From: Aliidongia dinghuensis
GTDB taxonomy: Bacteria; Pseudomonadota; Alphaproteobacteria; ATCC43930; CGMCC-115725
NCBI RefSeq assembly: GCF_014643535.1
Contig: NZ_BMJQ01000002.1
Coordinates: 310,001 to 374,000 of the forward strand
DNA: 64,000 nt
Direction: 5' to 3'
The notes under the pieces are model-generated. The model saw only the letters and a program-made list of their open reading frames with translations. It did no database searches and was not told the origin of the DNA. Positions within the stretch are counted from its first letter, which is position 1, and the number at the start of each line of letters is the position of its first letter. Both the position numbers and the translations under genes were made by a program. This document shows positions 15,555-24,056 of the stretch, piece by piece.

Positions 15555-16714
15555 GGGCGAGGCTCCTTCTCGAACCGGTCGAGGCCGAAGGGACGGATGC
15601 GGTCGCTGGTCCGGCCGATGAGGATCAGCTCGGTCATCGCCTCGGCCGTCGCCGGCGTCAGCAGGATGCCGTTGCGGTGATGGCCGGTCGCGACCAGCAG
15701 CCCGTCGATGCCGGTCGGGCCCAGGATCGGCTGATCGTCGGGCGAGCCCGGACGGAAGCCCGCCCAGGTTTCGTGAACCGGCAGATCCTCGATCGCGGGC
15801 AGCGTGCGCCAGGCGTCGTCGAGCAGGCCCAGGAGGCCACCCGCCGTGATCTCGGCGTCGAAGCCGCGCTCCTCGACCGTGGCACCGACCAGCAACCGGC
15901 CGTCGGCGCGCGGTACCAGATAGCAATGCCCGCCCCAGACCACATGGCGGACGAGTGGTGCCGCCGGTGGCATGCGGAGCGCCAGCATCTGGCCCTTGAC
16001 CGGCCGGGTCGGTGGCCGTACCGCCGCGGGCAGGCCCGGCACCATCCGGCTCCAGGCACCGGCCGCAACGACGGTCACGTCGGCGGCATGGCGCGCCTCG
16101 CCCGCGACGATGCCGACGGCGCGGCCGCCGGCCATGTCGACCGACGCCTCGACGCCGGTCACGAGCCGGCCGCCGGCGCGCCGGAACGCTTGCGTGAGCG
16201 CGGTTGCGAGCAGGCGGTTGTCGACTTGGTGGTCGTTCGGGCTGAAGGCGGCGGCAACCAGGCTCGGGGCCAGGCCCGGCTCGCGCTCGCGCGCGGCGGC
16301 GGCACCCAGCCACTCGAATACGCCGCCGAGCGAGCGCTGGAACTGGATGCCGTGGCGCAGCTTTTCCGCCTGGTCGCGGGTGAAGGCGCACACGAGCGTG
16401 CCGGTCGTGTCATATCCCACCGGCAGGCCCGCCGCTGCCTCGAGCTCGGCCGCGAAGCCGGGCCAGAGCGCCTGGCTCCAGCGGGCGAGCTGGAACAGCG
16501 CCTCCTCGGTCGGCTCCGCCTCGATGCCGGCGGCGAGCATGCCGGCCGCCGCCCAGGAGGCGCCGCGGCCGGTCTCGCCATTGCGCTCGACAAGCGTCAC
16601 CGGGCAGCCGGTGCTGGCCAGGCGCCAGCCGAGGGCCAGGCCGATGACGCCGCCGCCGATGATGGCGACGGAAGGGCGGGTAGAGGATGAATCGATGGGA
16701 GAAGCGTTCTGCAT
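15551..16714 (-). CDS. thiO: glycine oxidase
   Basis: A 387-residue FAD-dependent amine oxidase of the DAO family. The Rossmann motif IIGGGVIGLALGWRLA comes at about residue 15 and VERNGETGRGAS follows. The C-terminal half has ETWAGFRPGSPDDQPILG and ATGHHRNGILLTP, typical of ThiO. It oxidises glycine to the dehydroglycine used by ThiG. The ATG at 16714 is preferred because GAAGGG, in the 3' arm of the TPP riboswitch, is nine bases ahead; the in-frame ATG at 16723 lies inside the riboswitch and has no spacing. Confidence 0.92.
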
Positions 16715-16720
16715 CTCGTG

Positions 16721-16801
16721 CATCCCTTCGCTGGCATGACCCAGATCAGGTGTTGTGGGTATGATCTCAGCCGCCGGCAGATCCAGACGGCACCCCATGA
16801 C
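16721..16801 (-). promoter_or_regulatory. TPP (THI-box) riboswitch
   Basis: On the minus strand the leader reads GGGGTGCC, then GGCTGAGA, then ACCTGATCTGGGTCATGCC followed by AGCGAAGGGA. These are the conserved blocks of the thiamin pyrophosphate aptamer, in the correct order and spacing. The 3' end GAAGGG doubles as the ribosome site for thiO (start 16714), so ligand binding should hide it and repress translation initiation, the usual mechanism in proteobacteria. It controls thiO-thiS-thiG. Confidence 0.95.
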
Positions 16802-16930
16802 ACGTTACCGGGACCCTAGCACCGGCCCGGCGGCGGCTTCAATGCTTCAGGAGCGCGCGGCATTCCAGCCATCGTCCCGACGCACATCGATCCCCCGCAT
16901 ATCCAGCTCACGACGACGGAGCTTCTTCGC

Positions 16931-17596
16931 ATGATCAGTTCGGTGCGCAATCACCCGCGGCTCTTCGGCTCGGCCGCACTCGGCGTCGCGGTCGGCCTGC
17001 TGTTGCCGGCCGCCTGGTCGCAAGGCCTGCGCATGATCTTGGGCTGGGACGTGGCGGCGGGTCTCTACCTGCTGCTCGCCTGGATCATGTTCCTGCGCTC
17101 GGACACGGCGAATGTGCAGAGCCGGGCGCTTGTCGAGGACGACGGGCGCTGGGCCATCCTGGCGATCAGTGCCGGCGCCGCCGCGACCAGCCTCGGCGCG
17201 ATCGTGGACCTGCTCGCCGACTTCAAGAACCTGCCGCCGGGCGAGGGGGTGGCCCATCTGGCCGCCGCCGTGGTGACCATCCTCCTGTCCTGGTTGTTCC
17301 TCCATACCGTGTTCACGATGCACTACGCGCACGAATTTTACGGTGCCATCGGCGACGGCACGGCCGGGCGGCGCAAGACGCGCGGCGGCTTCGCCTTCCC
17401 CGGCGACGCCAAGGCCTGGAACTATCTCGATTTCGCCTATTACGCCTTTACCATCGGCATGACTGCTCAGACCTCGGATATCGCAGTCACCACAACCGCC
17501 ATGCGTCGCCTGACACTCGCCCACGCCGTACTGACGTTCTTTTTTAATACAGTTGTACTCGCCTTCAGCGTGAACATTGCAGCGAGTCTGCTTTAA
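16931..17596 (+). CDS. DUF1345-family integral membrane protein
   Basis: A 221-residue membrane protein with about five hydrophobic segments (around residues 10-27, 40-54, 72-93, 108-130 and 190-215). The block FTMHYAHEFYG followed by GDAKAWNYLDFAYYAFTIGMTAQTSD is the family's conserved core and resembles the pore segment of ion channels. Function is unknown. It stands alone; the following diguanylate cyclase has its own start region 83 bases on. Confidence 0.85.
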   Translation: MISSVRNHPRLFGSAALGVAVGLLLPAAWSQGLRMILGWDVAAGLYLLLAWIMFLRSDTANVQSRALVEDDGRWAILAISAGAAATSLGAIVDLLADFKNLPPGEGVAHLAAAVVTILLSWLFLHTVFTMHYAHEFYGAIGDGTAGRRKTRGGFAFPGDAKAWNYLDFAYYAFTIGMTAQTSDIAVTTTAMRRLTLAHAVLTFFFNTVVLAFSVNIAASLL

Positions 17597-17679
17597 TCTG
17601 GGTTTCGACAAATTTAATCGATTCGCGGGCGATTTTTCATAGTACAGTACCGCGGAATGATTGGAGAGCGGGCCTCGCC

Positions 17680-19143
17680 ATGGTGTCGGCCAAGAACCTT
17701 TTCGACGAGAGCAGCGGTGCCGCCGTGCCGGGCGAGCGCGTCAGCCGCCGGCACTATTTTGTCGCCAACCTGTTCAGCATCGGGCTGCTCGTCGTCGCCG
17801 TCGTCGCGACGCCGGTCGCGACGCTGCCGCTGCCGCCGGTGCCCGGCTACACGACCGTGTTCGGTACGGCGATGTTCGTCATCAACATCCTGTTGGCGGC
17901 ATTCCTGTTCAGCAAGGGGGCGATCGAGGATCGCGAGGACGCGGTCCGGCTGGGTGCGGCCTATTTCTTCATCGCGGCGATCTTCGTGCCGCTGACTGCC
18001 GCATCGCCTGGCGGGATCATGGCGGGGCCGGTGATCGGCAATGCGGACAGCGAGCTCTGGCTCTGGTGCGGCTGGCATCTGGGCTTCGCGCTTGCGATCC
18101 TGCGCTATGCCCTGCTGCCGCGTCCGGTCGGCCGGGCCTCGCCGGTGTTCCGCCAGGTCCTTTCCGTGCTCGTCATCGTGCTTGCGGTCACGCTGGTGAC
18201 CGACTTCGGCGCCGACCGCCTGCCGGTGGTCTCCGGTGCCGCCATTTCCGGTGGTGCCATTTCCGGCGGTGGGGGGACGCAGTTCGCCGGCTGGGCGGCC
18301 GCCCTGCCGCTTTCGATTCTGGCGCTGCTCATGCTCGCGACGGCCGCGGTGGCACGGCTCGGTGCCCGCACGCCGGAGCAGCTCTGGCTCAGCGTCGGCA
18401 TGGTCGCCGCCTGCTTCGACGTGTGGCTGACCTATCGCGGCGGCGCGCACTTCTCGCTCGGCTGGTATCTCGCCATGTTCGGTAGCGTGTTCACCTCGCT
18501 CACCGTGATGGTGTCGCTGTTCTATGACCTGACCCGGGTCTACGGCCACCTGGCGGTCGCGAACGAGGCGCTGCTGGACCAGGCCGGGCGCGACGGGCTT
18601 ACAGGCCTGTTCAACCGGCGGCGCCTCGACGAGGCGCTCGCGCGCGAATGGCTGCGCGCCAAGCGCGACCGCCAGCCGCTCTCGGTGCTGATGATCGACG
18701 TCGACTATTTCAAGGGCTTCAACGACACCTATGGCCATCAGGAAGGCGACGCCTGCCTGCGCCGGCTCGCGGCCGTGCTCCAGGATGCCGTCCGCCGGCC
18801 GGCCGATTTCGTGGCACGCTACGGCGGCGAGGAATTCCTCGTCTGCCTGCCCGGCACGCCCGCCGCCGGCGCCTACGAGATCGCGACCAAGATCCGCAAG
18901 GCGCTCTGCGATCTCGCGATCCCCCATGCGGGCAGCCCGCTCCATGTCGTCACGATCAGCATCGGGCTCGCGAGCCTGGTGCCGCCGGAGGGCATGATCG
19001 CCGACCAGCTGGTCGCGGCGGCCGACATGGGGCTCTACCGGGCGAAATCCGCCGGCCGCGACCGGGTTATGCATGCCGAGCTCAAGGCGTTCCAGACCGG
19101 CATCGCGTCTGAGAGCGCCGTCTCCTGGGCGCGCTCGACCTGA
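17680..19143 (+). CDS. membrane-bound diguanylate cyclase (GGDEF)
   Basis: A 487-residue protein. Roughly the first 290 residues contain about seven or eight membrane helices in a MASE-like arrangement (best fit MASE4), including a Gly/Ser-rich loop near residue 190 (SGAAISGGAISGGG). The GGDEF domain begins at about DGLTGLFNRRRLDEAL and carries an intact active site, GGEEF at 382-386, with an inhibitory RxxD site (Arg373 to Asp376) five residues before it. It should therefore make cyclic di-GMP from GTP and be subject to product inhibition. No phosphodiesterase domain is present. The signal sensed in the membrane is unknown. It may affect surface adhesion, but no link to the adhesin locus is visible. 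Confidence 0.9.
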   Translation: MVSAKNLFDESSGAAVPGERVSRRHYFVANLFSIGLLVVAVVATPVATLPLPPVPGYTTVFGTAMFVINILLAAFLFSKGAIEDREDAVRLGAAYFFIAAIFVPLTAASPGGIMAGPVIGNADSELWLWCGWHLGFALAILRYALLPRPVGRASPVFRQVLSVLVIVLAVTLVTDFGADRLPVVSGAAISGGAISGGGGTQFAGWAAALPLSILALLMLATAAVARLGARTPEQLWLSVGMVAACFDVWLTYRGGAHFSLGWYLAMFGSVFTSLTVMVSLFYDLTRVYGHLAVANEALLDQAGRDGLTGLFNRRRLDEALAREWLRAKRDRQPLSVLMIDVDYFKGFNDTYGHQEGDACLRRLAAVLQDAVRRPADFVARYGGEEFLVCLPGTPAAGAYEIATKIRKALCDLAIPHAGSPLHVVTISIGLASLVPPEGMIADQLVAAADMGLYRAKSAGRDRVMHAELKAFQTGIASESAVSWARST

Positions 19144-19157
19144 CGGCGCCCCTCTCG

Positions 19158-20009
19158 TTACTTCGTCCCGCTCGCGAGGTTGAGCGCCGCCGCTACGGCG
19201 GGGTTCATCGCGTCGACCATGGCGGTCGGCATCAGGATGGTGGCGCCACGCTCCTTGGTCGTCTCGTAGATGATGTTCATGGCGCGCAGCTGCAGCGCCG
19301 CCGGCTCGCCGGCATAAGTGCGCGCCGCGGCGAGGAACTGTTCGGCGACCGCGGCCTCGGCCGAACCCAGGATGATGCGTGCCTCCTTCTCGCGCTCGGC
19401 CTGGGCCTGGCGGCTCATGGCGTCCTGCAGCCCGACCGGGATCGCGACGTCGCGAATCTCGACTGACAGGCACGACACGCCCCATTCCGCGGTCTTCTTG
19501 CCGATCACCTCCTTCAAGCGCTCGTCGGCGGCACGCCGTTCGGCCAAGAGCGTCGACAGGAGCGAGGCGCCGATTGTCTCGCGCAATGAGGTCTGCGCCA
19601 CCCGCTGGATCGCGCGCATGTAATCGGTGATCTCGAGCGCCGCGCGCTCGGCGTCATGGACCTGCCAGAACACGATGGCATCGACGCCGACCGGCACCGT
19701 GTCCTTGGTCAGCGCCTGCTCGGCATTGATCTCGGTCGTCTGGATGCGCTGGTCGATGATGACCGCGACCCGGTCGATGAACGGCACGATCAGGAACCAG
19801 CCGGGCCCGCGGATCGCCTTCAAGCGGCCCAGGCGCAGCACGACCGCCTTTTCCCACTGGTCGGCGATCAGCAGGCTCTGCGGCGTCAGGATGCCGAGGA
19901 TGATGAGCGGCACGCCGGCCGCGAACAGGCGCAGGATGCCGATGCAGAAGATGCCGGCGAAAAGGAACAGGCCGGCGAGCAGGATCGCAGGTGCGTTCGC
20001 TCTTCTCAT
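19158..20009 (-). CDS. slipin (stomatin-like SPFH/band 7 protein)
   Basis: A 283-residue protein. Two close N-terminal hydrophobic segments (about 8-40) anchor it, followed by an SPFH domain: QSLLIADQWEKAVVLRLGRLKAIRGPGWF, then IDQRIQTTEINAEQALTKDTVPV, then a coiled stretch rich in Ala and Glu (QAQAEREKEARIILGSAEAAVAEQF). Slipins organise membrane microdomains and often pair with a NfeD protease partner, which is absent here. It is the second gene after gntR in the same minus-strand unit, 63 bases on, so its level is probably set by that regulator. Confidence 0.9.
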   Translation of the reverse strand: MRRANAPAILLAGLFLFAGIFCIGILRLFAAGVPLIILGILTPQSLLIADQWEKAVVLRLGRLKAIRGPGWFLIVPFIDRVAVIIDQRIQTTEINAEQALTKDTVPVGVDAIVFWQVHDAERAALEITDYMRAIQRVAQTSLRETIGASLLSTLLAERRAADERLKEVIGKKTAEWGVSCLSVEIRDVAIPVGLQDAMSRQAQAEREKEARIILGSAEAAVAEQFLAAARTYAGEPAALQLRAMNIIYETTKERGATILMPTAMVDAMNPAVAAALNLASGTK

Positions 20010-20019
20010 GTCGAATGCT

Positions 20020-20061
20020 CCAGTTGTCTTGATGGCAGTTATCTCGGGGCAGTTGTCTCGG
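20020..20061 (-). repeat. three imperfect tandem copies of a 14-15 base unit between gntR and the slipin gene
   Basis: CCAGTTGTCTTGAT, GGCAGTTATCTCGG and GGCAGTTGTCTCGG follow one another at 20020-20061, with a degenerate fourth piece up to about 20078. They fill the 63-base spacer inside the two-gene operon and so could affect mRNA folding or slipin translation. They may equally be replication slippage. Confidence 0.5.
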
Positions 20062-20072
20062 GGGCTTCTGTC

Positions 20073-20447
20073 TCAAGGGTTGAGCCTGGCGAGAATTTCC
20101 CGCGCGATCTCGGCCGGGTCGAGCCCGGCGGCGCGGGCAGTGGCGATGGTCTTGGCGGCGAGCGCCTGGGTTTCGGCCGCGCGGCGCATCGGGTCGAGCG
20201 GCGGCGGTGCGCTCGCGACGAAGGTGCCGCGGCCGCGCATGGTCGTCAGCACGCCGTCGCGTTCGAGCTCGCCATAGGCGCGCTGCACCGTATTGAGGTC
20301 GATCTTGAGCTGGACCGCGACCTGCCGCATCGTCGGCAGCTGTGCGCCGGGCCGGAGCACGCCCGATCCGATCAGCCCCAGCAGCTGCTCGCGCAGCTGG
20401 ACATAGATCGGAACGCCGGTGTCGGCCACATGCAACCGGTCGAGCAT
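20073..20447 (-). CDS. GntR-family regulator, YtrA subfamily
   Basis: A 124-residue regulator starting MLDRLHVADTGVPIYVQLREQL, the usual YtrA-type opening. The winged helix is visible (GAQLPTMRQVAVQLKIDLNTVQRAYGELERDGVLTTMRGRGTFV), and a short C-terminal dimerisation tail replaces a large effector domain. YtrA regulators normally repress their own operon. A perfect palindrome of 26 bases ends nine bases before this start codon, and gntR and the slipin gene follow on the same strand, so autorepression of the two-gene unit is likely. No effector is obvious. Confidence 0.92.
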   Translation of the reverse strand: MLDRLHVADTGVPIYVQLREQLLGLIGSGVLRPGAQLPTMRQVAVQLKIDLNTVQRAYGELERDGVLTTMRGRGTFVASAPPPLDPMRRAAETQALAAKTIATARAAGLDPAEIAREILARLNP

Positions 20448-20456
20448 GAAGGGCTC

Positions 20457-20482
20457 TATTGTATGAACATGTTCATACAATA
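20457..20482 (-). promoter_or_regulatory. 26-bp perfect palindrome, likely operator of the GntR(YtrA) regulator
   Basis: The half site is TATTGTATGAACA, repeated exactly on the other strand, centre between 20469 and 20470. It lies nine bases ahead of the gntR start, so a bound regulator would block initiation of transcription or early elongation. The site is very AT-rich compared with its surroundings. No divergent gene starts on its other side. Confidence 0.85.
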
Positions 20483-20607
20483 TGGTATTATCGTGTGGGG
20501 CGTCAAGCTGCTGTCGGGGGACATGCCAAACCGGAGTTGGCGCAGCAAACCGGAACGGCGGACGGCCATATCCGGAGGGACGAGCCTGGAAACGCGGGCG
20601 TGCGCCG

Positions 20608-21318
20608 TCATTCCCGCGGATATCGTCGCGGCCGCAAACCGGCCTGGAACCAGTTGACGAGCGATACGGCATCGAAGACCGGCAGGCCGACGTGATCGGC
20701 GATGGCGGCGGAAAAGGGGGCGAGGTTGGTGCATTCGGCGATGATCGCGCCGATGTTGCCGTGGTCGCGCACCAGTTGCGCCGCCGCAGCGAGCACCTCT
20801 GCGTGCAGTGTCTCATAGGCGACGGTATCGTCGCCCTGCTTAATCGACCGGACGAACTCCGAACCGACCGGCATGCCGACAACCGGGGTATCGCGCGCTA
20901 TGCCGACTGCATCGAGATAGGGACCGTTCAGTGCATTCCCATCGTACGTGAGGATGCCGACCCGCCTATCCGATGGAATGAGCTGTTGCACCATCGGGAG
21001 CTGCAGCAGACTGCTGGTCGCGACCGGCACGCCGCAGAAATCCGCAAGCTCCCGCTGATAGATCGACAAAAACCCGCAGGTGGTCGCAATGCCATCGACG
21101 CCAGCCTCGACCAATTCCCGGGCCGCGCGCTTGAAGGGCTCGAGCAGGCTCACGTTGTGCAGGTCGGTCATCCGTGCCGGGGTCGCGTCTTCCACGATCC
21201 GGTACTGCACGGGGAACGGCCAGGTGCCGGCATGGCCGATATCGCCGGGGAACCGGCGAAAATGAGTCTTCACCATCAAGATGCCGATGGTAACGCCGTA
21301 GAAGGTCTTCTTACCCAT
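20608..21318 (-). CDS. Asp/Glu racemase-superfamily protein
   Basis: A 236-residue protein of the Asp/Glu/hydantoin racemase superfamily. Two candidate catalytic cysteines sit in the expected mirrored places: TTCGF in the first half and AECTN in the second. The N-terminus begins FYGVTIGILMVKTHF, and DRRVGILTYDG opens the second domain. Such enzymes racemise amino acids, or act on malonates or hydantoins; the substrate cannot be told here. The upstream gene on the same strand encodes a MetQ-like binding protein (54 bases away), suggesting uptake plus isomerisation or degradation of an amino acid or related compound. Confidence 0.75.
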   Translation of the reverse strand: MGKKTFYGVTIGILMVKTHFRRFPGDIGHAGTWPFPVQYRIVEDATPARMTDLHNVSLLEPFKRAARELVEAGVDGIATTCGFLSIYQRELADFCGVPVATSSLLQLPMVQQLIPSDRRVGILTYDGNALNGPYLDAVGIARDTPVVGMPVGSEFVRSIKQGDDTVAYETLHAEVLAAAAQLVRDHGNIGAIIAECTNLAPFSAAIADHVGLPVFDAVSLVNWFQAGLRPRRYPRE

Positions 21319-21372
21319 GGGCTTTCCGGGGTTGGAGCGGAGGATTGCCGTCGGAGAACGACGGGAAGCACT

Positions 21373-22161
21373 TCACCAGGCCGGGATCACGGTGCCACCG
21401 AATTTCGCAAGGATGTAATCCTTGATCGGCTGTGATTCGAAGATGCCGATGAAGCGCTTGATGCGCGGATCGCTCTGTTTGTCTGCCCGCGCGGCCCAGA
21501 CGATCGCCCATTGCGAACCCTTGTCTTCCAGCATGAGGGCGGATTTGGGATCGAGGCCGGCCAGAACGCCCTTGTTCAGGGTGACCACGCCCGCGCCCAG
21601 ATCGTCGAGCACCCGCGGCACCTGAATTTCGTCGAGCAGCACGATGTTGAAGCGCTTCGGATTTTCCGCAATATCCTCGAGCTCGGCATGAAGTGCTGCA
21701 CCGGCGCGGAGCTTGATGAGACCCGCCTTCTCGAGCAGGACAAGCGCGCGCGCTTCGTTGGCCGGATCGTTCGGAATGCCGATCTTGGCGCCCGGGGGGA
21801 AATCGGCGACCGCTTTGTATTTCGCAGAATAGATGCCGGCCGGGGCCACGAAACAGGGCTTCAGCGAAACGATCTTGTAGCCTCGCGACGCATTCTGGGC
21901 CTCCATGTACGCGACATGTTGAAAATCGTTGAGGTCGATGTCACCGGCCTGCGTCGCTTCATCGATCTGGGTCGGTTCGGTGAACTCGATGACTTTGACC
22001 GGAAAGCCCTGTGCCTCGGCGAGCTTCGCCGCCTCGTGCAAAAAATCGGCATAGGGGCCGGGCGATGCGCCAACCCGCAGCGGTGTGTCCGCAGCCCACA
22101 CGGTGCCGACCGGGAATACGAGCGCCACGAGCATCGCCCACAGGATAAGCATTCTATTCAT
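21373..22161 (-). CDS. MetQ/NlpA-family ABC transporter substrate-binding protein
   Basis: A 262-residue protein. ATG 22161 has AAGGA six bases upstream and is preferred to the TTG at 22167. Residues 1-23 are a signal peptide ending TVWAAD, but unlike MetQ there is no lipobox cysteine, so it should be free in the periplasm. The family body is clear: LRVGASPGPYADFLHEAAKLAEAQG, then TQAGDIDLNDFQHVAYME, then GAKIGIPNDPANEARALVLLEKAGLI. MetQ proteins bind methionine, but close relatives bind other compounds. No metN or metI is near, and the next gene is a racemase-like enzyme, so the ligand may not be methionine. Confidence 0.82.
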   Translation of the reverse strand: MNRMLILWAMLVALVFPVGTVWAADTPLRVGASPGPYADFLHEAAKLAEAQGFPVKVIEFTEPTQIDEATQAGDIDLNDFQHVAYMEAQNASRGYKIVSLKPCFVAPAGIYSAKYKAVADFPPGAKIGIPNDPANEARALVLLEKAGLIKLRAGAALHAELEDIAENPKRFNIVLLDEIQVPRVLDDLGAGVVTLNKGVLAGLDPKSALMLEDKGSQWAIVWAARADKQSDPRIKRFIGIFESQPIKDYILAKFGGTVIPAW

Positions 22162-22273
22162 GTCCAATCCTTATCTGCCGATCCGAATCTGTAATATTGG
22201 ATGCCTGTCCGAGTGGGCTGCGAGCGCCATTTCGGCGGGAGGCGCCGCCGCTGCGCTCCTCCTGGCGGCAAGC

Positions 22274-23125
22274 TCAGCGCCCGACGAACTGCACCACGAC
22301 CCCGCACGCTAGGTGCGGAGCGACGGTGCAGGCGGCCGGCGTGGCGGTGTAAGGCACCGCATGGGCCCCGAGCGTTTCATGGACGGCGTCGAGCGAGCGA
22401 ACCCTGACGGCGAGGGCCGCCAAGCCTTGGGCAGGCAGGCTGTCGGGGTCGAGCCCGGCGTGACGGACGGCGAAGGCGACAGGGTGGACGAAATGGATCG
22501 CGACCGTGCCGGTGTCGACCCGCACCGTATCCGCCGTCTCCCTCACCGGTTCGACGTCCAGCAGGGCACCAAGGACTTCCGCGTCGGCGTGCGGCGTCGC
22601 CGAGAGAACCGTCAGGTGATCGAGGCCACAGGCGGTGTTTTCATGCTGAACCAGTTCGGGCAGCCAGGTCGTCTCCGGTGTGCGGTGCTGGCAGCAGAAC
22701 AGATGGAAGCCGGGTGCGGCGCCGTCGGGAAACTGGCTCGTGCGGAATGCGGCGGCGGCAGTCCGGCCGTCGGGCAGCGCGACCGGGCGGGAAAACTCGA
22801 GCGGGTCGGTGAGCCGGATGCCGGCAGCGCGCAGCTCGCCCACCGCCGCGTCCACATTTGGAGTCCTGAGCGCGATTGCGGCCAGGCCTTCGCGCGCGGC
22901 GAGCAGGCCGCGCTGGATCGCGTTGGCCGGGGTCGGCGTCACCACGCCCAGCAACTCGAAATAATCGCGCTCGAACATGATCGTGTGGTTGGCCGTGCCC
23001 TTATGGGCGCTGTGCGTGCCGCGCGGGGAGACGGTAAATCCCAGGCGCCGGTAGGTGTCCGACGCCGCGTCGAGATCGCGGACGAGCGCGAAGCAATGGT
23101 CGATGCCGGCGATGTGCTGGCGCAT
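22274..23125 (-). CDS. VOC-superfamily protein (glyoxalase_3-like domain)
   Basis: A 283-residue protein starting MRQHIAGIDHCFALVRDLDAA, a glyoxalase_3/VOC module in which His and Glu (IDHC and FELLG) would be metal ligands. A second, weaker module begins near GLDHLTVLSATPHADAE. GGGGAG lies ten bases ahead of the ATG at 23125. VOC enzymes perform metal-dependent isomerisation, dioxygenation or thiol transfer; the reaction here is unknown. It is separated by 118 bases from the PhnD-like gene upstream and may belong to the same minus-strand unit. Confidence 0.72.
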   Translation of the reverse strand: MRQHIAGIDHCFALVRDLDAASDTYRRLGFTVSPRGTHSAHKGTANHTIMFERDYFELLGVVTPTPANAIQRGLLAAREGLAAIALRTPNVDAAVGELRAAGIRLTDPLEFSRPVALPDGRTAAAAFRTSQFPDGAAPGFHLFCCQHRTPETTWLPELVQHENTACGLDHLTVLSATPHADAEVLGALLDVEPVRETADTVRVDTGTVAIHFVHPVAFAVRHAGLDPDSLPAQGLAALAVRVRSLDAVHETLGAHAVPYTATPAACTVAPHLACGVVVQFVGR

Positions 23126-23243
23126 GAACGCATTTCTCCCCTGAAACATCCGCCGCGTGGTTACGCCGCGAAGACGGCGAGCGTCCGGGCATTGTGTGGA
23201 CCAGATAGTGCAGCGTCGTGGTGAGGTGTCTCGCTCCTCCCGT

Positions 23244-24056
23244 TCAACACAGGTGCGGATAGCCGAGGTCGATCGCGTGTTGTTCCAACCTGAGGATCGA
23301 GCGGTAGGCGGTTTCCGGCACGAGCTCGAAGCCGTCGAGCAGGAGATCGTCTCTGAGTGCCGCATGGGCGGGCGCCGACGCGACGTCGAAGAGGGCTGAT
23401 CGCAACAGCTCGATCGTCTCGTCGTCGGTCTCGGCCGACGTGATCAAGGGCAGGCCTGGCGTGGCCTCGGTCCAGCCGAGCACGCGCACCTGCGCGGTGA
23501 GCTCCGGCTCGCTTCGGCGTAGCTGGGCCAACGTGACGACGTCGATCGCCGCCAGATCGGCCTTGCCGCGGGCGACCATTGCCAGGCTCGCCCGATGGGA
23601 TCCGGTCCAGGTCACGCTCTGGAAGAAGGGCCTGCCGTTTGCCAGATCGGCGACCGTTGCGCGCAGCAGGTTCATGCCCGTGTTGGAATGCCGCTGATTG
23701 GCCGCGCAGCGACAACCCAGCAGCCCCGCGAGATCGCTGGTGTCGTCGTCGGCGTGGACGATGAGGGCGCTGCCATGGCGGGGCCCATCGCAGCCAAACG
23801 CCCGATAGCGTGGCGTCGCCACCAGGCGGACTCGTCCGAGCAGCGACGTCATCAGCGGATAGCCGCAGGTTTGCGCCAGCAGGAGACCGCGATCCTGCCA
23901 AAGCCGGTCGAGCGGCAAGCTGCGATCGAGCCTCGCCGGCACGTCACGCAACCCGGCCGCCTCGAGCTTGCCCGCGACGGCTTGCCACATGACATCGTTT
24001 GCGGCTGCAAGATGGCCGAAATCATACATGGGCAAGCCCGCCACGCGTCCGCTCAT
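23244..24056 (-). CDS. PhnD-like substrate-binding fold protein without signal peptide
   Basis: A 270-residue protein of the PhnD/phosphonate-binding fold. The start MSGRVAGLPMYDFGHLAAANDVMWQ leads straight into the domain, and LLLAQTCGYPLMTSL is the typical hinge motif; SNTGMNLLRATVADLA follows. There is no signal peptide, so it is probably cytoplasmic, unlike transport PhnD. Its ATG overlaps the stop of the fatty acid desaturase gene by four bases, tying the two together. Cytosolic PhnD-like proteins are widespread in alphaproteobacteria without a settled role. The ligand is unknown. Confidence 0.72.
   Translation of the reverse strand: MSGRVAGLPMYDFGHLAAANDVMWQAVAGKLEAAGLRDVPARLDRSLPLDRLWQDRGLLLAQTCGYPLMTSLLGRVRLVATPRYRAFGCDGPRHGSALIVHADDDTSDLAGLLGCRCAANQRHSNTGMNLLRATVADLANGRPFFQSVTWTGSHRASLAMVARGKADLAAIDVVTLAQLRRSEPELTAQVRVLGWTEATPGLPLITSAETDDETIELLRSALFDVASAPAHAALRDDLLLDGFELVPETAYRSILRLEQHAIDLGYPHLC

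Noticed and set aside
17614..19485. 623-codon frame antisense to the diguanylate cyclase
   Set aside because: Shadow; the GGEEF and RxxD sites are on the plus strand.
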